This document shows positions 30,581 to 39,525 of a stretch of DNA of 45,715 nt, in pieces. A model generated the notes under the pieces. That model searched no databases, was not told the origin of the DNA, and was given only the letters and a program-made list of their open reading frames with translations. Numbering within the stretch: position 1 is the stretch's first letter; each line of letters starts with the position of its first letter. The position numbers and the translations under genes were made by a program. Source of the DNA: Chloroflexota bacterium. GTDB lineage: Bacteria > Chloroflexota > UBA6077 > FW602-bin22 > CADDYW01. The DNA lies in NCBI GenBank assembly GCA_021323915.1, contig JAJPKB010000374.1, positions 1-45,715 of the forward strand, written 5' to 3'.

Positions 30581-31392
30581 GCACGGGGCACGTCTATTTC
30601 ATTGGTGCCGGCCCGGGGGCCCCGGATCTGATCACACTTCGCGGGCGGGCGATTCTCGAGCGGGCCGACGTCATTATTTATGCCGATTCTCTGGTCGATC
30701 CTCAGCTCTGTGACTGCGCCCAGCCAGCGGCCGAGATCTATGGGAGCTCGTCGCTGACGCTTGAGGAGATTAGCGAGCGGATGATCGCCGCGGCACAGGC
30801 CGGGAAGGTCGTTGCCCGCCTGCAGAGCGGAGACCCGGCGATCTACGGCGCGATCCACGAGCAGATTGCCCGGCTCGACGCGGCTGGCATTCCCTGGTCG
30901 ATCGTGCCCGGCGTGAGCTCGGCCTTTGCCGCCGCGGCGGCGCTTGGCGTCGAGCTTACCGTGCCCGAGATCGCCCAGACAGTCATCCTCACCCGGATCT
31001 CTGGCCGCGCCAGCCCGGTGCCGGCGACTGAGGAGCTGCGCGCGCTCGCGACACACCGGACGTCGCTGATCCTCTTTCTGAGCATCAGTCACATTCAACG
31101 GGTCGTAACGGAGCTGCTCGACGGAGGTTATCCCCCGGAGACGCCAGTCGCGGTCGTCTATCGGGTGAGCTGGCCCGACGAGGCGGTCATCCGTGGGACG
31201 CTTGTCGATGTTCTCCCCAAGGTTCGCGCGGCACGTTGGAAGAAGCAAGCGCTCATCCTCGTCGGCGCCGCGCTGGCAGACGGCTCGGGATATGCTGAGC
31301 GACGATCCCGGCTCTATGCGCCCGACTATAGCCACCTCTTTCGGAAAGCGCGTCGATGCGCCCGCTCGGTTGATAAGGTTACGTCGCCATGA
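30577..31392 (+). CDS. cbiF: Precorrin-4/cobalt-precorrin-4 C11-methyltransferase
   Basis: CbiF/CobM methylates C11 of (cobalt-)precorrin-4. The 271-residue protein starts STGHVYFIGAGPGAPDLITL and carries ADVIIYADSLVD, RLQSGDPAIYGAIHEQ and VPGVSSAFAAAAALG, all characteristic. I rejected the longer in-frame start at 30487, which lies in cbiL. GTG 30577 has CGGAG upstream and overlaps the cbiL stop. The gene's TGA overlaps the ATG of cbiGH (ATGA). A 25-residue basic C-terminal tail extends past the usual fold. Confidence 0.94.
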   Translation: MSTGHVYFIGAGPGAPDLITLRGRAILERADVIIYADSLVDPQLCDCAQPAAEIYGSSSLTLEEISERMIAAAQAGKVVARLQSGDPAIYGAIHEQIARLDAAGIPWSIVPGVSSAFAAAAALGVELTVPEIAQTVILTRISGRASPVPATEELRALATHRTSLILFLSISHIQRVVTELLDGGYPPETPVAVVYRVSWPDEAVIRGTLVDVLPKVRAARWKKQALILVGAALADGSGYAERRSRLYAPDYSHLFRKARRCARSVDKVTSP

Positions 31393-33275
31393 CGTCACTC
31401 GCCGTCTTCGCGATTAGCCGCCGGGGTGCAAACCTCGCCCAGCGTCTGCGGCTTCACCTGGGTGGTGACATTTTCGTCGTCGAGCGCTTTCGTGCGCTCA
31501 TCGGGGAGTCGGCTGTCGCTCTCGGATCGGGCGAGCTTCGCCCGGCGCTGGCCGGGGCTTTCGCGCGTTATCGCGGCCTAGTGCTGATCATGCCGCTCGG
31601 CGCGGCGGTGCGCCTCGTTGGGCCGCTGCTTCAGGACAAGTGGACGGATCCCGCCGTGGTCGTCCTCGATGAGGTTGGTGCCCAGGCCATCGCTATGCTT
31701 TCCGGCCATGTCGGTGGCAGCAACGCGCTGGCCCACCAGGTCGCGGCGGCTATCGGTGCACGACCGATCATTACCACTGCATCCGACCTCCTCGGCTTTC
31801 CCGCCTTGGATCTGCTCGGTCAGGAATGGGGCTGGGTGATCGAAGATCTGACCGGTCTCACCCGGGCGAGCGCCGCGCTCGTCAATGGCGAGCCGGTCGG
31901 TGTCTACCAGGACGCGGGCGAGGAGGACTGGTGGCGAGAGGCGCCCAGTAATCTGATTCGCTACCACTCTCTTGATCGTCTGTTGGCCGCGACCGTTGCC
32001 GCCCGTTTAGTCATCAGCGACCGGGTGCTGCCCTTGACCGACGTGGCTGGGGCCTTGGTGATCTTCCGCCCGAAGACACTCAGCATTGGGATTGGCTGCG
32101 TCCGCGGGGTGACCACGGATGAGCTGGACGAGCTAGTTCGGAAGACGCTGGCCGATCACGCCCTCGCACTCGGGAGTGTGCGCGAGCTAGCGACGATCGA
32201 TCGGAAACACGATGAGGCGGGCCTGACGGCACTGGCCACCCGATACGACTGGCCGGTGCGCTACTTCACGGCCAAAGAGCTTGCCCACAAGCTTGCCACC
32301 GCGACTACCCCCTCTGTTCCCTCCCAGATGGTGCTGGAGGTGATGGGCACGCCGGGCGTCTGCGAGCCCGCTGCGCTGCTAGCAGCCAGGGCAGAGAAGC
32401 TCACCGTGCCGAAGCAGAAGACGAGCCGGGCGACGGTGGCCGTGGCCCGAACTGGCGCCCGGGCGACGCCCGGTCATCTGACCATCGTCGGCCTTGGCCC
32501 GGGTGCGCCGGAGGACCTGACCGAGCGTGCCCGGCAGGCGCTGGCGTCGGCCGACACCGTGGTTGGGTACAACAGTTACCTCGACCAGATCCGCCCCTGG
32601 CTGGGACCGAAGACGTATCACAGCAGCCCGATTGGCGACGAGATCGAACGGTGCGAGCTCGCGATCACTCTGGCGCGGGCGGGCCATCGAGTCGCTCTCG
32701 TCTCCAGTGGCGACGCTGGCATCTACGGGATGGCCGGACCAGTCTTTGAGCTTCTCGCAGCGGCCGGGGCGACGATTGAGGCGGCAGTGGTCGAGGTAGT
32801 GCCTGGAGTCTCGGCCGCGAACGCTGCCGCGGCGCTTCTCGGCGCACCGCTGATGAGCGACTACGCGGTGATCAGTCTCAGCGATCTGCTGACTCCATGG
32901 GAGACGATCGAGCGCCGCCTCGACGCGGCCGGCGCTGCTGACCTGGTCGTTGCTCTCTACAACCCGGCGAGCGTCCGTCGGCGGGAGCAGCTCGGTCGAG
33001 CTCAACAGATCCTCCTGCGCTATCGCCCCTCCGAAACGCCGGTCGGCCTCGTTCGCAACGCAAGCCGCCCGGGACAGACAGTCACCGTCACCGATCTCGG
33101 GCATCTGCTCGACCATCCGATCGATATGCGGACGGTGGTAATTATCGGGAACGGCGCGACGATCCGGGTTGGCGATCGTTTGGTGACCCGACGCGGATAC
33201 AGAACTGCAACTGAGTTACGCATGGCCGAACGGGCCACCACGGTCGATGAAATCGGCAGGCAGCCCTCACCCTAG
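31389..33275 (+). CDS. cbiG: CbiG-CbiH fusion (precorrin-5A hydrolase + C17-methyltransferase)
   Basis: This 628-residue fusion combines two consecutive reactions. CbiG (about residues 1-345; LIMPLGAAVRLVGPLL, LSGHVGGSNALA, IGIGCVRG) opens the delta-lactone and releases acetaldehyde. CbiH/CobJ (about 362-605; LTIVGLGPGAPEDLT, VALVSSGDAGIYGMAG, NPASVRRREQL) methylates C17 and contracts the ring. The last 20 residues (ELRMAERATTVDEIGRQPSP) come from a palindromic repeat rather than the methylase fold. The ATG 31389 overlaps the cbiF stop. The next gene begins 51 bases later. Fused CbiGH is known from other bacteria. Confidence 0.94.
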   Translation: MTSLAVFAISRRGANLAQRLRLHLGGDIFVVERFRALIGESAVALGSGELRPALAGAFARYRGLVLIMPLGAAVRLVGPLLQDKWTDPAVVVLDEVGAQAIAMLSGHVGGSNALAHQVAAAIGARPIITTASDLLGFPALDLLGQEWGWVIEDLTGLTRASAALVNGEPVGVYQDAGEEDWWREAPSNLIRYHSLDRLLAATVAARLVISDRVLPLTDVAGALVIFRPKTLSIGIGCVRGVTTDELDELVRKTLADHALALGSVRELATIDRKHDEAGLTALATRYDWPVRYFTAKELAHKLATATTPSVPSQMVLEVMGTPGVCEPAALLAARAEKLTVPKQKTSRATVAVARTGARATPGHLTIVGLGPGAPEDLTERARQALASADTVVGYNSYLDQIRPWLGPKTYHSSPIGDEIERCELAITLARAGHRVALVSSGDAGIYGMAGPVFELLAAAGATIEAAVVEVVPGVSAANAAAALLGAPLMSDYAVISLSDLLTPWETIERRLDAAGAADLVVALYNPASVRRREQLGRAQQILLRYRPSETPVGLVRNASRPGQTVTVTDLGHLLDHPIDMRTVVIIGNGATIRVGDRLVTRRGYRTATELRMAERATTVDEIGRQPSP

Positions 33276-33302
33276 CCTTTTCCCAGAGGGGAGGGAATTT
33301 CA
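33213..33302 (+). repeat. Extended (~90 bp) palindromic repeat at cbiGH 3' end
   Basis: This copy starts GAGTTACGCATGGCC, continues through AATCGGCAGGCAGCCCTCAC and CCTAGCCTTTTCCCAGAGG, and ends GGAGGGAATTTCA. It encodes the C-terminus of CbiGH. The same order of blocks recurs at 34062 and 44625. The bases just after it (GGGGAGG) lie near the ribosome site of cobB. Confidence 0.8.
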
Positions 33303-33326
33303 GGGGAGGCGCGAGGTGATAGAGCA

Positions 33327-34865
33327 GTGACCATCAGTGATAGTGGCGAAAGACCGGGCGCGGCCCTGATCATCGCCGCGCCAACCAGTGGGTCGGGGAA
33401 GACTACCGTCACCGCCGGTTTGGTGCGGGCGCTACGGCGGCGTGGACTTACCGTCCAACCGTTCAAGGCCGGGCCGGATTACATTGATCCTAGCTATCAC
33501 GCGCGGGCCGCCGGACGCCCTTGTCGGAACCTCGATACTTGGCTGGTCCCAGCCGATGCGTTGCGCGAGCTGTATCAGCGAGCGAACAGCGGGGGAACAG
33601 TCGCGCTGATCGAAGGGGTAATGGGTCTCTTCGACGGGCGGGGAGGTGGAGAGGAGGGGAGCACTGCCCATCTGGCCAAGCTCCTTGGTCGACCGGTCGT
33701 CGTCGTTATCGACGTCGGGCGCACCTCGCGCTCGGCCGGAGCGATCGCCCTGGGCTGCCAGCGCTTCGACCCTGCGCTCGATGTCGTTGGCTTCATTCTC
33801 AATCGGGTCGCGAGCGACAATCATCGCCGCTGGGCAAGCGAGGCAGTCACCACGGCGACCGGTCTGCCCGTGCTTGGATGGCTCCCAAGGCGAGATGATC
33901 TGGGGCTTCCGGAACGCCACCTGGGCTTAATCCCGACGACCGAAGGACGGATTGATGAAGCATTCTTCGAGCGACTGGCTGATCAGGTCGAGCAGTCATT
34001 CGACCTGGATCGCTTGCTCGCCCTGGCACGTTCCCAAGACATGCCTTCCCACAACTCGAAGGAGTTACGTATGGCCCTCAGGTTGCCACGGCAAATAAAA
34101 TCGGCAGGCCGCTCTTCCCCTGACCTCCTCCCAGAGGGAGCGGAATTTTCAATTGAGCGTGCTGATGGGCAAGGCTTCCCCAACGCAACGGCCGCCAGCC
34201 TGTTCCCTAGTCAGAGCCGGCCGGTCATTGTGGCGATTGGCTTGGCCGTCGATGAGGCGTTCAGCTTCTACTACGAAGACAACCTTGACCTGTTGCGGGC
34301 CTGGGGCGCGCAGCTCGTGCCTTTCAGCCCGCTCCACGATGCGGCACTTCCGGAAGGGATCGCTGCGCTTTACATCGGTGGTGGCTTTCCGGAGCTCTAC
34401 GCACGGGATCTAGCGGCGAATCACGCGATGATCACGGCAATTCGCAGCGTCGCCAGGCGGGGCATGCCGATCTACGCCGAGTGTGGCGGCCTGATGTATC
34501 TGTCGGAAGGGATCACTGATTTCGATGGCCAGTGCTTTCCAATGGTCGGCCTGGTGCCGGCCTGGTCGGCAATGGTCGGACGGCGGCTCACCCTCGGCTA
34601 CCGCGAGCTCCGGGCCCGCGTCGATACGCCGCTCCTCCACCGAGGTGAGACCGCCCGCGGTCACGAGTTCCACTGGTCAGTCCTGAAAGAACCCCCGCCA
34701 TCGAACACGGCAGCTTACGATGCCTTCACCGCGCCCGGCTCCGGCGAAGGGTACGCCCGTGGCAACCTGCTTGCGTCCTACTGCCACTTGCACTTCGCGA
34801 GCAATCCCGTCCTGGCGCCGAACTTCGTCGCTACCGCCTTACGCTGGCAGAGGACGGGACCATGA
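33327..34865 (+). CDS. cobB: Cobyrinate a,c-diamide synthase
   Basis: CobB/CbiA uses ATP and glutamine to amidate the a and c side chains of (hydrogeno)cobyrinate. The 512-residue protein has a DTBS-like N-terminal domain with P-loop APTSGSGKTTV (about residues 19-28), KAGPDYIDPSYH and EGVMGLFDG. The C-terminal class-I glutamine amidotransferase has YAECGGLMYL, Cys about 386, and late GHEFHWS. It is longer than usual because a palindromic repeat is translated in frame at about residues 246-275 (ELRMALRLPRQIK, then LLPEGAEF) between the two domains. Start GTG 33327 has GAGGTGAT upstream. Its stop overlaps cobQ. Confidence 0.94.
   Translation: MTISDSGERPGAALIIAAPTSGSGKTTVTAGLVRALRRRGLTVQPFKAGPDYIDPSYHARAAGRPCRNLDTWLVPADALRELYQRANSGGTVALIEGVMGLFDGRGGGEEGSTAHLAKLLGRPVVVVIDVGRTSRSAGAIALGCQRFDPALDVVGFILNRVASDNHRRWASEAVTTATGLPVLGWLPRRDDLGLPERHLGLIPTTEGRIDEAFFERLADQVEQSFDLDRLLALARSQDMPSHNSKELRMALRLPRQIKSAGRSSPDLLPEGAEFSIERADGQGFPNATAASLFPSQSRPVIVAIGLAVDEAFSFYYEDNLDLLRAWGAQLVPFSPLHDAALPEGIAALYIGGGFPELYARDLAANHAMITAIRSVARRGMPIYAECGGLMYLSEGITDFDGQCFPMVGLVPAWSAMVGRRLTLGYRELRARVDTPLLHRGETARGHEFHWSVLKEPPPSNTAAYDAFTAPGSGEGYARGNLLASYCHLHFASNPVLAPNFVATALRWQRTGP
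34062..34151 (+). repeat. Extended (~90 bp) palindromic repeat inside cobB
   Basis: It starts GAGTTACGTATGGCCCTCAG, continues through AATCGGCAGGCCGCTCTTCC and CTGACCTCCTCCCAGAGG, and ends GAGCGGAATTTTCA. It matches the copy at 33213 block for block and is read in the same phase (both begin ELRMA). It adds about 30 residues to CobB. Confidence 0.8.
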
Positions 34866-36466
34866 GTGCTCCCGTGGTGATGGTCCAGGGAACCGCCTCG
34901 AGCGTCGGCAAGAGCGTGATTGTCGCCGGCCTCTGCCGCCTGCTGCGCCGACGCGGCCTGCGGGTGGCACCCTTCAAGGCGCAGAACATGTCGCTCAACG
35001 CGGCGGTGACGCTCGACGGCGGTGAAATTGCCCGGTCGACCGCAGTGCAAGCGGCCGCGTGCGGTGTCGAGCCGACAGTGGACATGAACCCGATCCTGCT
35101 CAAGCCGGAGGCCGACTCGCGATCACAGGTCATTGTCCGGGGAAAGGTCTGGGGGACGCTGCGTGCCCGCGACTACTTTCAGCGCAAGCTGGACTTCTGG
35201 CCGATCGTCACCGAGGCGCTCGGCCGTTTGCGCGCTGCTTACGATGTGGTCGTTGCCGAGGGCGCGGGCAGTCCAGCCGAGATGAACCTGCGCGATCGGG
35301 ACATCGTCAACATGCGCGTCGCGCGGCACGCCGAAGCGGCGGTCATCCTCGTCGGAGACATCGATCGGGGAGGAGTGTTCGCCCAGCTCATTGGTACACT
35401 CGATCTCCTTCCGTCGGAGGAGCGTCGACTCGTTCGCGGATTGATTGTGAATCGCTTCCGGGGAGATCGCACCCTCTTCGCGGACGGGGTCCGGTTTCTC
35501 GAAGAACGGACGTCTCTGCCGGTCCTTGGCGTCATCCCAGCCGTCCGGGATCTCGCGTTAGCCGAGGAGGACGCGGCAACGCTCGACCGACGCGAGCTTC
35601 CCCATCCGGCCGGCAAGTCCCAAGCCTTGATCCGCATCGTGGTCATTCACCTCCCGCGGATCGCCAACTTCGATGACTTCGGCCCATTGGAACGTCTTGA
35701 AGGAGTGCGGCTCGACTACGTCGATCGACCATCCCAGCTCGCCGAGGCTGACCTGGTCATTCTCCCCGGCAGTAAGTCAACAATTGCCGACCTCTTATTC
35801 CTCCAAGAGCGGGGGCTGGCCGCGGCGATCGTCGATGCGTACCAGCGCGGAGTCCCGATCATGGGTATCTGCGGGGGATACCAGATGCTCGGGAGCTTCA
35901 TCGACGATCCTGAAAGGATCGAGTCGCCAACTGGTGGCGCGCCGGGGCTCGGACTGCTGCCCCACCGCACGGTGTTCGTGCCCGAGAAGCAAACGAGCCG
36001 CGTGCGAGCGCGCGTCGCCAGCACCAGTGGGCCCTTCGCGGCCATCCGCGGTATCGAGATCGAGGGATACGAGATCCACGCCGGCCGAAGTACCGTCGCC
36101 GAGGCGATGGGTAGATCAGCGCCACTGAGGATTATCGGGCGCCAGGGTTCGGTCGTCGATGAGCCCGAGGGTGTGCTCAGTGAGGACGGACTGCTCTTCG
36201 GAACCTACTTGCATGGTCTTTTCGACAACGCCGCGATCCGACAATCACTCGTTTTCTGGCTACAGGAACGGATCTCGAGAGCAGGAGGCATGCGTCATGG
36301 GCTTCGGGAGCCCCATCCCAGCCATCTGACCGCGATCGTTTCCGCGCCTAATATGTCCACTTCCGATCCTTACGACCGCTGGACAGATACACTGGAGATG
36401 GCACTCGATGTCCCCTTGCTTCTGGATCGCTGTGGCTTGACATGTTTCGTTAAGGAGGCAACGTGA
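34862..36466 (+). CDS. cobQ: Cobyric acid synthase
   Basis: CobQ/CbiP amidates four side chains (b, d, e and g) of adenosylcobyrinic acid diamide using glutamine and ATP. The 534-residue protein begins VMVQGTASSVGKSVIVAGLC (P-loop) and shows KAQNMSLNAAV, EGAGSPAEMNLRDRDIVNM and DIDRGGVFAQL. The GATase domain has ILPGSKSTIADL and MGICGGYQMLG, Cys about 337, with a late EGYEIHAGRS histidine. Length is slightly above typical. ATG 34862 overlaps the cobB stop (ATGA), and its TGA overlaps the GTG of cobT. Confidence 0.95.
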   Translation: MSAPVVMVQGTASSVGKSVIVAGLCRLLRRRGLRVAPFKAQNMSLNAAVTLDGGEIARSTAVQAAACGVEPTVDMNPILLKPEADSRSQVIVRGKVWGTLRARDYFQRKLDFWPIVTEALGRLRAAYDVVVAEGAGSPAEMNLRDRDIVNMRVARHAEAAVILVGDIDRGGVFAQLIGTLDLLPSEERRLVRGLIVNRFRGDRTLFADGVRFLEERTSLPVLGVIPAVRDLALAEEDAATLDRRELPHPAGKSQALIRIVVIHLPRIANFDDFGPLERLEGVRLDYVDRPSQLAEADLVILPGSKSTIADLLFLQERGLAAAIVDAYQRGVPIMGICGGYQMLGSFIDDPERIESPTGGAPGLGLLPHRTVFVPEKQTSRVRARVASTSGPFAAIRGIEIEGYEIHAGRSTVAEAMGRSAPLRIIGRQGSVVDEPEGVLSEDGLLFGTYLHGLFDNAAIRQSLVFWLQERISRAGGMRHGLREPHPSHLTAIVSAPNMSTSDPYDRWTDTLEMALDVPLLLDRCGLTCFVKEAT

Positions 36467-37587
36467 AACAGATTAGCGAAGTAACCCGACAGGTTCGCCC
36501 ACTCGACGCCACGGCCATGCAGGCGGCACGTGAGCGTCACGACCAACTGACTAAGCCGCCGGGCAGTCTTGGTCGACTCGAGGAGCTGGCGATCAAATTA
36601 GCGGGTATCACCGGACGGGAGCGACCCCGCTTCTCTCGGAAGGCGGTGATCGTTCTAGCGGCCGATCACGGGGTTGCTGCTCAGGGCGTCTCTGCTTACC
36701 CGCAGGCCGTGACCGCGCAGATGGTCCAGAACTTCCTGGCCGGCGGAGCAGCGATCAACGTCTTGGCGCGGCTGGCCGGGGCACGCGTCGTCGTCGCCGA
36801 TTTCGGCGTCGCGGCGGATCTGCCCGACCACCCGCGTTTGCTCCGTCGTAAGATCGGTTACGGCACCCGGAACATGGTCGATGGCCCGGCCATGACGGCC
36901 GAAGAGGCCCTGGTGGCGATCGCGGCGGGAATCGACGTCGTCGAGGCGGAGATCCAGGCAGGACTCGACCTCGTTGGGATTGGTGAGATGGGCATCGGTA
37001 ACACAACGGCGTCGAGCGCGATCGTTGCCGCCATCACCGGTCGTCCGGTTGCCGATGTCACTGGAAGGGGAACCGGCTTGGACGACGCCGCCTGGGCGCG
37101 GAAGATAGCGGTCATCGAGCGTGCCCTGGCCGTCAATCGCCCTAACCCAATGGATCCGCTGGATGTCCTGGCAAAAGTCGGAGGTTACGAAATCGCCGGT
37201 CTGGTGGGCGTCACTCTCGGGGCAGCCGCGCATCGGGTGCCGGTGATCATCGATGGGTTCATCTCCACGGCCGCCGCTTTACTGGCAACCGAGCTGTGTC
37301 CGCCGCTGCGCGACTACCTCATCGCCGCTCACAACTCGGTCGAGATTGGCCACCGCATCGTGCTCGAGCGCCTCGAACTGCTGCCCCTGCTGAATCTGAA
37401 CCTGCGGCTGGGCGAAGGAACCGGGGCCGCGATGGCGATGCATCTCGTCGACGACGCCGTTGCCGTGCTGGACGAGATGGCGACCTTTGCCGAGGCGGGC
37501 GTCAGCGGTCGTCGCCCGGAGGTTGAGACAAAAGCGGAGGATGGTCATTCGGGAGCCGATCTCCCAGCGTCCACGATCCGCCCCTAA
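36463..37587 (+). CDS. cobT: Nicotinate-nucleotide--dimethylbenzimidazole phosphoribosyltransferase
   Basis: CobT activates the lower-ligand base (dimethylbenzimidazole or analogue) by forming its alpha-ribotide from nicotinate mononucleotide. The 374-residue protein has LTKPPGSLGRLEELA, VLAADHGVAAQGVSAYP, GIGEMGIGNTT and LRLGEGTGAAMAM, where the catalytic glutamate is about residue 319. The start GTG 36463 has GGAGG five bases upstream and overlaps the cobQ stop. It closes the cobalamin operon. No clear T-tailed terminator follows; the next gene has its own promoter. CobU/CobS/CobC-type partners are not in the window. Confidence 0.95.
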   Translation: MKQISEVTRQVRPLDATAMQAARERHDQLTKPPGSLGRLEELAIKLAGITGRERPRFSRKAVIVLAADHGVAAQGVSAYPQAVTAQMVQNFLAGGAAINVLARLAGARVVVADFGVAADLPDHPRLLRRKIGYGTRNMVDGPAMTAEEALVAIAAGIDVVEAEIQAGLDLVGIGEMGIGNTTASSAIVAAITGRPVADVTGRGTGLDDAAWARKIAVIERALAVNRPNPMDPLDVLAKVGGYEIAGLVGVTLGAAAHRVPVIIDGFISTAAALLATELCPPLRDYLIAAHNSVEIGHRIVLERLELLPLLNLNLRLGEGTGAAMAMHLVDDAVAVLDEMATFAEAGVSGRRPEVETKAEDGHSGADLPASTIRP

Positions 37588-37673
37588 CCGAAAGCTGGCT
37601 GAGTGGCGAGGATGGTCAAGTCAGGCTTCCCCTCGGGTTGGGGCAGAGGCATACTGGTTGTTATCGTGGCCCC

Positions 37674-37706
37674 TTGTATTACCAGCGGTGAGTGCATAGA
37701 ATGCAC
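37674..37706 (+). promoter_or_regulatory. Promoter with operator-like palindrome
   Basis: TTGTAT (37674-37679), a 17-base spacer and TAGAAT (37697-37702) form a plausible promoter for the isomerase gene. The -10 is embedded in a perfect palindrome GTGCAT-AGA-ATGCAC (37692-37706), well placed for a repressor that blocks RNA polymerase. The cognate regulator is unknown. Confidence 0.5.
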
Positions 37707-37742
37707 ACAGGCTGATCGTACCGTCGGGAGGTTTTGACAATT

Positions 37743-38597
37743 ATGCAAGGCGTCCAGATCGCATGCGGGAGGATTACCTGGGGGCGAGCAGCGCCCGAGG
37801 AACAGGTTCTGGCGGAGATCGCTCGAGCCGGTTACGAGGGCGCATCGCTCAGTCACGTGGCTCGCTCGGCGCAGGAAACGCGCGAGGTCTACGCCAGGTT
37901 CGGACTGAAGCCGGCCCCAGGCTACCTCGGGGCCGCCTTTTGGGAGAAAGATCAGGCCGAGACGATTCTTCAGCAGGCCGTGAGTCTGGCGCGCACCGTG
38001 CGCGAGCTGGGCTGCTCCGAGATGTACGTGGCCGCGAACTTGACCCCCGAACGCCGGATGGTCGCGGGGCATGTTCGTCCCGAGGATGCCCTGTCGCCTG
38101 ATGGTTTCAAGCAACTCGCGGAGACCCTGAACCGCGTCGGCGAGGCTACGCTCCGGGAGGGCGTCCGCATCTGTGTCCACAACCACGTGGGCTCATACCT
38201 CGAGACGCGTGAAGAGATCGACCGCCTCTTTTCTTTGGTCGATCGCGGTCTCGTATTCCAGGGACCTGATCTTGGCCATCTGGCCTGGGCAGGCGACGAC
38301 GTCGTGCAGTTTTGTCGGGACTACGCCGCTAGCATCAAAACCATGCACATCAAAGACATCGATCCGCGTGTGCGTGCCGAGGGCGTCGCGCGGGGCTGGG
38401 ATTACAAGACCTTCTCCGACCAGGGCATTTTCGTCGAAATTGGCGAAGGTTTGATCGACTACCCATCGGTATTTGACATTCTTCAGAAAGCGGGCTTCCA
38501 GGGCTGGATTGTCGTCGAGACTGACGTGACGCGTAAGCCCTCGGCGTTCGAGAGCGCGGTAGAGAGCCGAAAGTATCTGCAGAGTATCGGGGTCTAA
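37743..38597 (+). CDS. Sugar phosphate isomerase/epimerase-like TIM-barrel protein
   Basis: This 284-residue protein belongs to the xylose-isomerase-like/AP-endonuclease-2 TIM barrel family (IolE, hydroxypyruvate isomerase, sugar epimerases). Candidate metal-binding segments in order are CVHNHVGSYLET, GPDLGHLAWAG, KTMHIKDIDP and GWIVVETDV. The ATG at 37743 was chosen; an in-frame TTG at 37734 lies too close to the GGGAGG at 37726-37731. It is monocistronic, with its own promoter and palindrome, and probably belongs to carbohydrate metabolism rather than to the cobalamin operon upstream. The substrate is unknown. Confidence 0.85.
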   Translation: MQGVQIACGRITWGRAAPEEQVLAEIARAGYEGASLSHVARSAQETREVYARFGLKPAPGYLGAAFWEKDQAETILQQAVSLARTVRELGCSEMYVAANLTPERRMVAGHVRPEDALSPDGFKQLAETLNRVGEATLREGVRICVHNHVGSYLETREEIDRLFSLVDRGLVFQGPDLGHLAWAGDDVVQFCRDYAASIKTMHIKDIDPRVRAEGVARGWDYKTFSDQGIFVEIGEGLIDYPSVFDILQKAGFQGWIVVETDVTRKPSAFESAVESRKYLQSIGV

Positions 38598-38754
38598 GGA
38601 TCTGTTGGGCGGATTCGGGCCGGAGACCGTCGGCCGTCCAGCCTTCACCAGAAAGCGCCTCCAGAATCTGTTCGCCTTGAGCCTCTCAGGCCACTCTCAA
38701 CGCGGCTTGGGGATTACGTTGAGAACGGAAAGGTTTGATACTGGCCAGAGTTGG

Positions 38755-39480
38755 CTACTCACAGCCTAGGAGCTTCCGGACGCGTGCAATGCGCCTCTCG
38801 CAGTCTGCAATCTGCTCGGCAAAGTACGCATGCGGATCCGCATCCGGTCGTGCGTGCAGATAGCGTTGCAGGCGCCCCTCGGTCATTCCGTCCAGATGGA
38901 TCGTCACCCACTCGACCTCGTTGAGGAGACGAAGTCTGGTGATACGGACTACCTCGGCCTCGGGCAAGTCACGGACCTCGGCATAGGTCCGCTGGAACCG
39001 AATCGCGTGCTCGGCTGGGAGGCTCAAGGAACGGACGTGAGCCAAGAAGCCGGCTACAAGCCGTGCTGGATCATCCCAGCCGGCATACTCCCAGTCGACC
39101 GAACAGACACTACCGTCCGAGCGGACGAGAAGGTTGTGCGGGGCGAAGTCGGCGTTGCTCAAGCGCCACGCCTCGCGCGGCAGCACCCATGGGCGAGCCG
39201 CCGTCGGCAAGACTGCCACGACGCGAACGATCAACTCACCGATCCAGGCGCGCACGGGGATGCGTGAGGCGAAGGCACGGACCTCTGCGTCGCATGACGT
39301 CGGCGCGGAGGCTTCGAAACGGGCCAGGCGGTCTTCGATTAGGCGGAGCGTCTCGTCGAGAGAACGCTGCCGCGATCGCCGGCGGGAAGTTGGGGCAGCC
39401 AGCAGTGTCCGGGGTGAGCGCATGGAGCGCCGCGGCACAGCGCGCCATCGCCTCCACCTCTGCAAGGGAGAGGTCACTAG
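38755..39480 (-). pseudogene. Phosphotransferase (APH/choline-kinase type), C-terminal part, split gene
   Basis: This fragment carries the catalytic half of an aminoglycoside/choline-kinase-like phosphotransferase: SNADFAPHNLLVRSDG (catalytic Asp and Asn), then CSVDWEYAGWDDP (metal-binding Asp). The beginning, SDLSLAEVEAMARCAAALHA, lies in a different frame from the remainder, with the shift near 39365-39375. The missing N-lobe is at 41767-42083. Joining the halves at their shared CTAG (39477-39480 and 41767-41770) reads through as AVKPASDLSLAEVEA without a break. The gene is thus interrupted by the 2.29-kb insertion and also carries an indel. The rejoined length is one base over 346 codons. 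Confidence 0.85.
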
Positions 39481-39525
39481 TGTGTGCTCAGATCACGGTC
39501 TAGGAAATGCTGTTGAACGTCGGGT

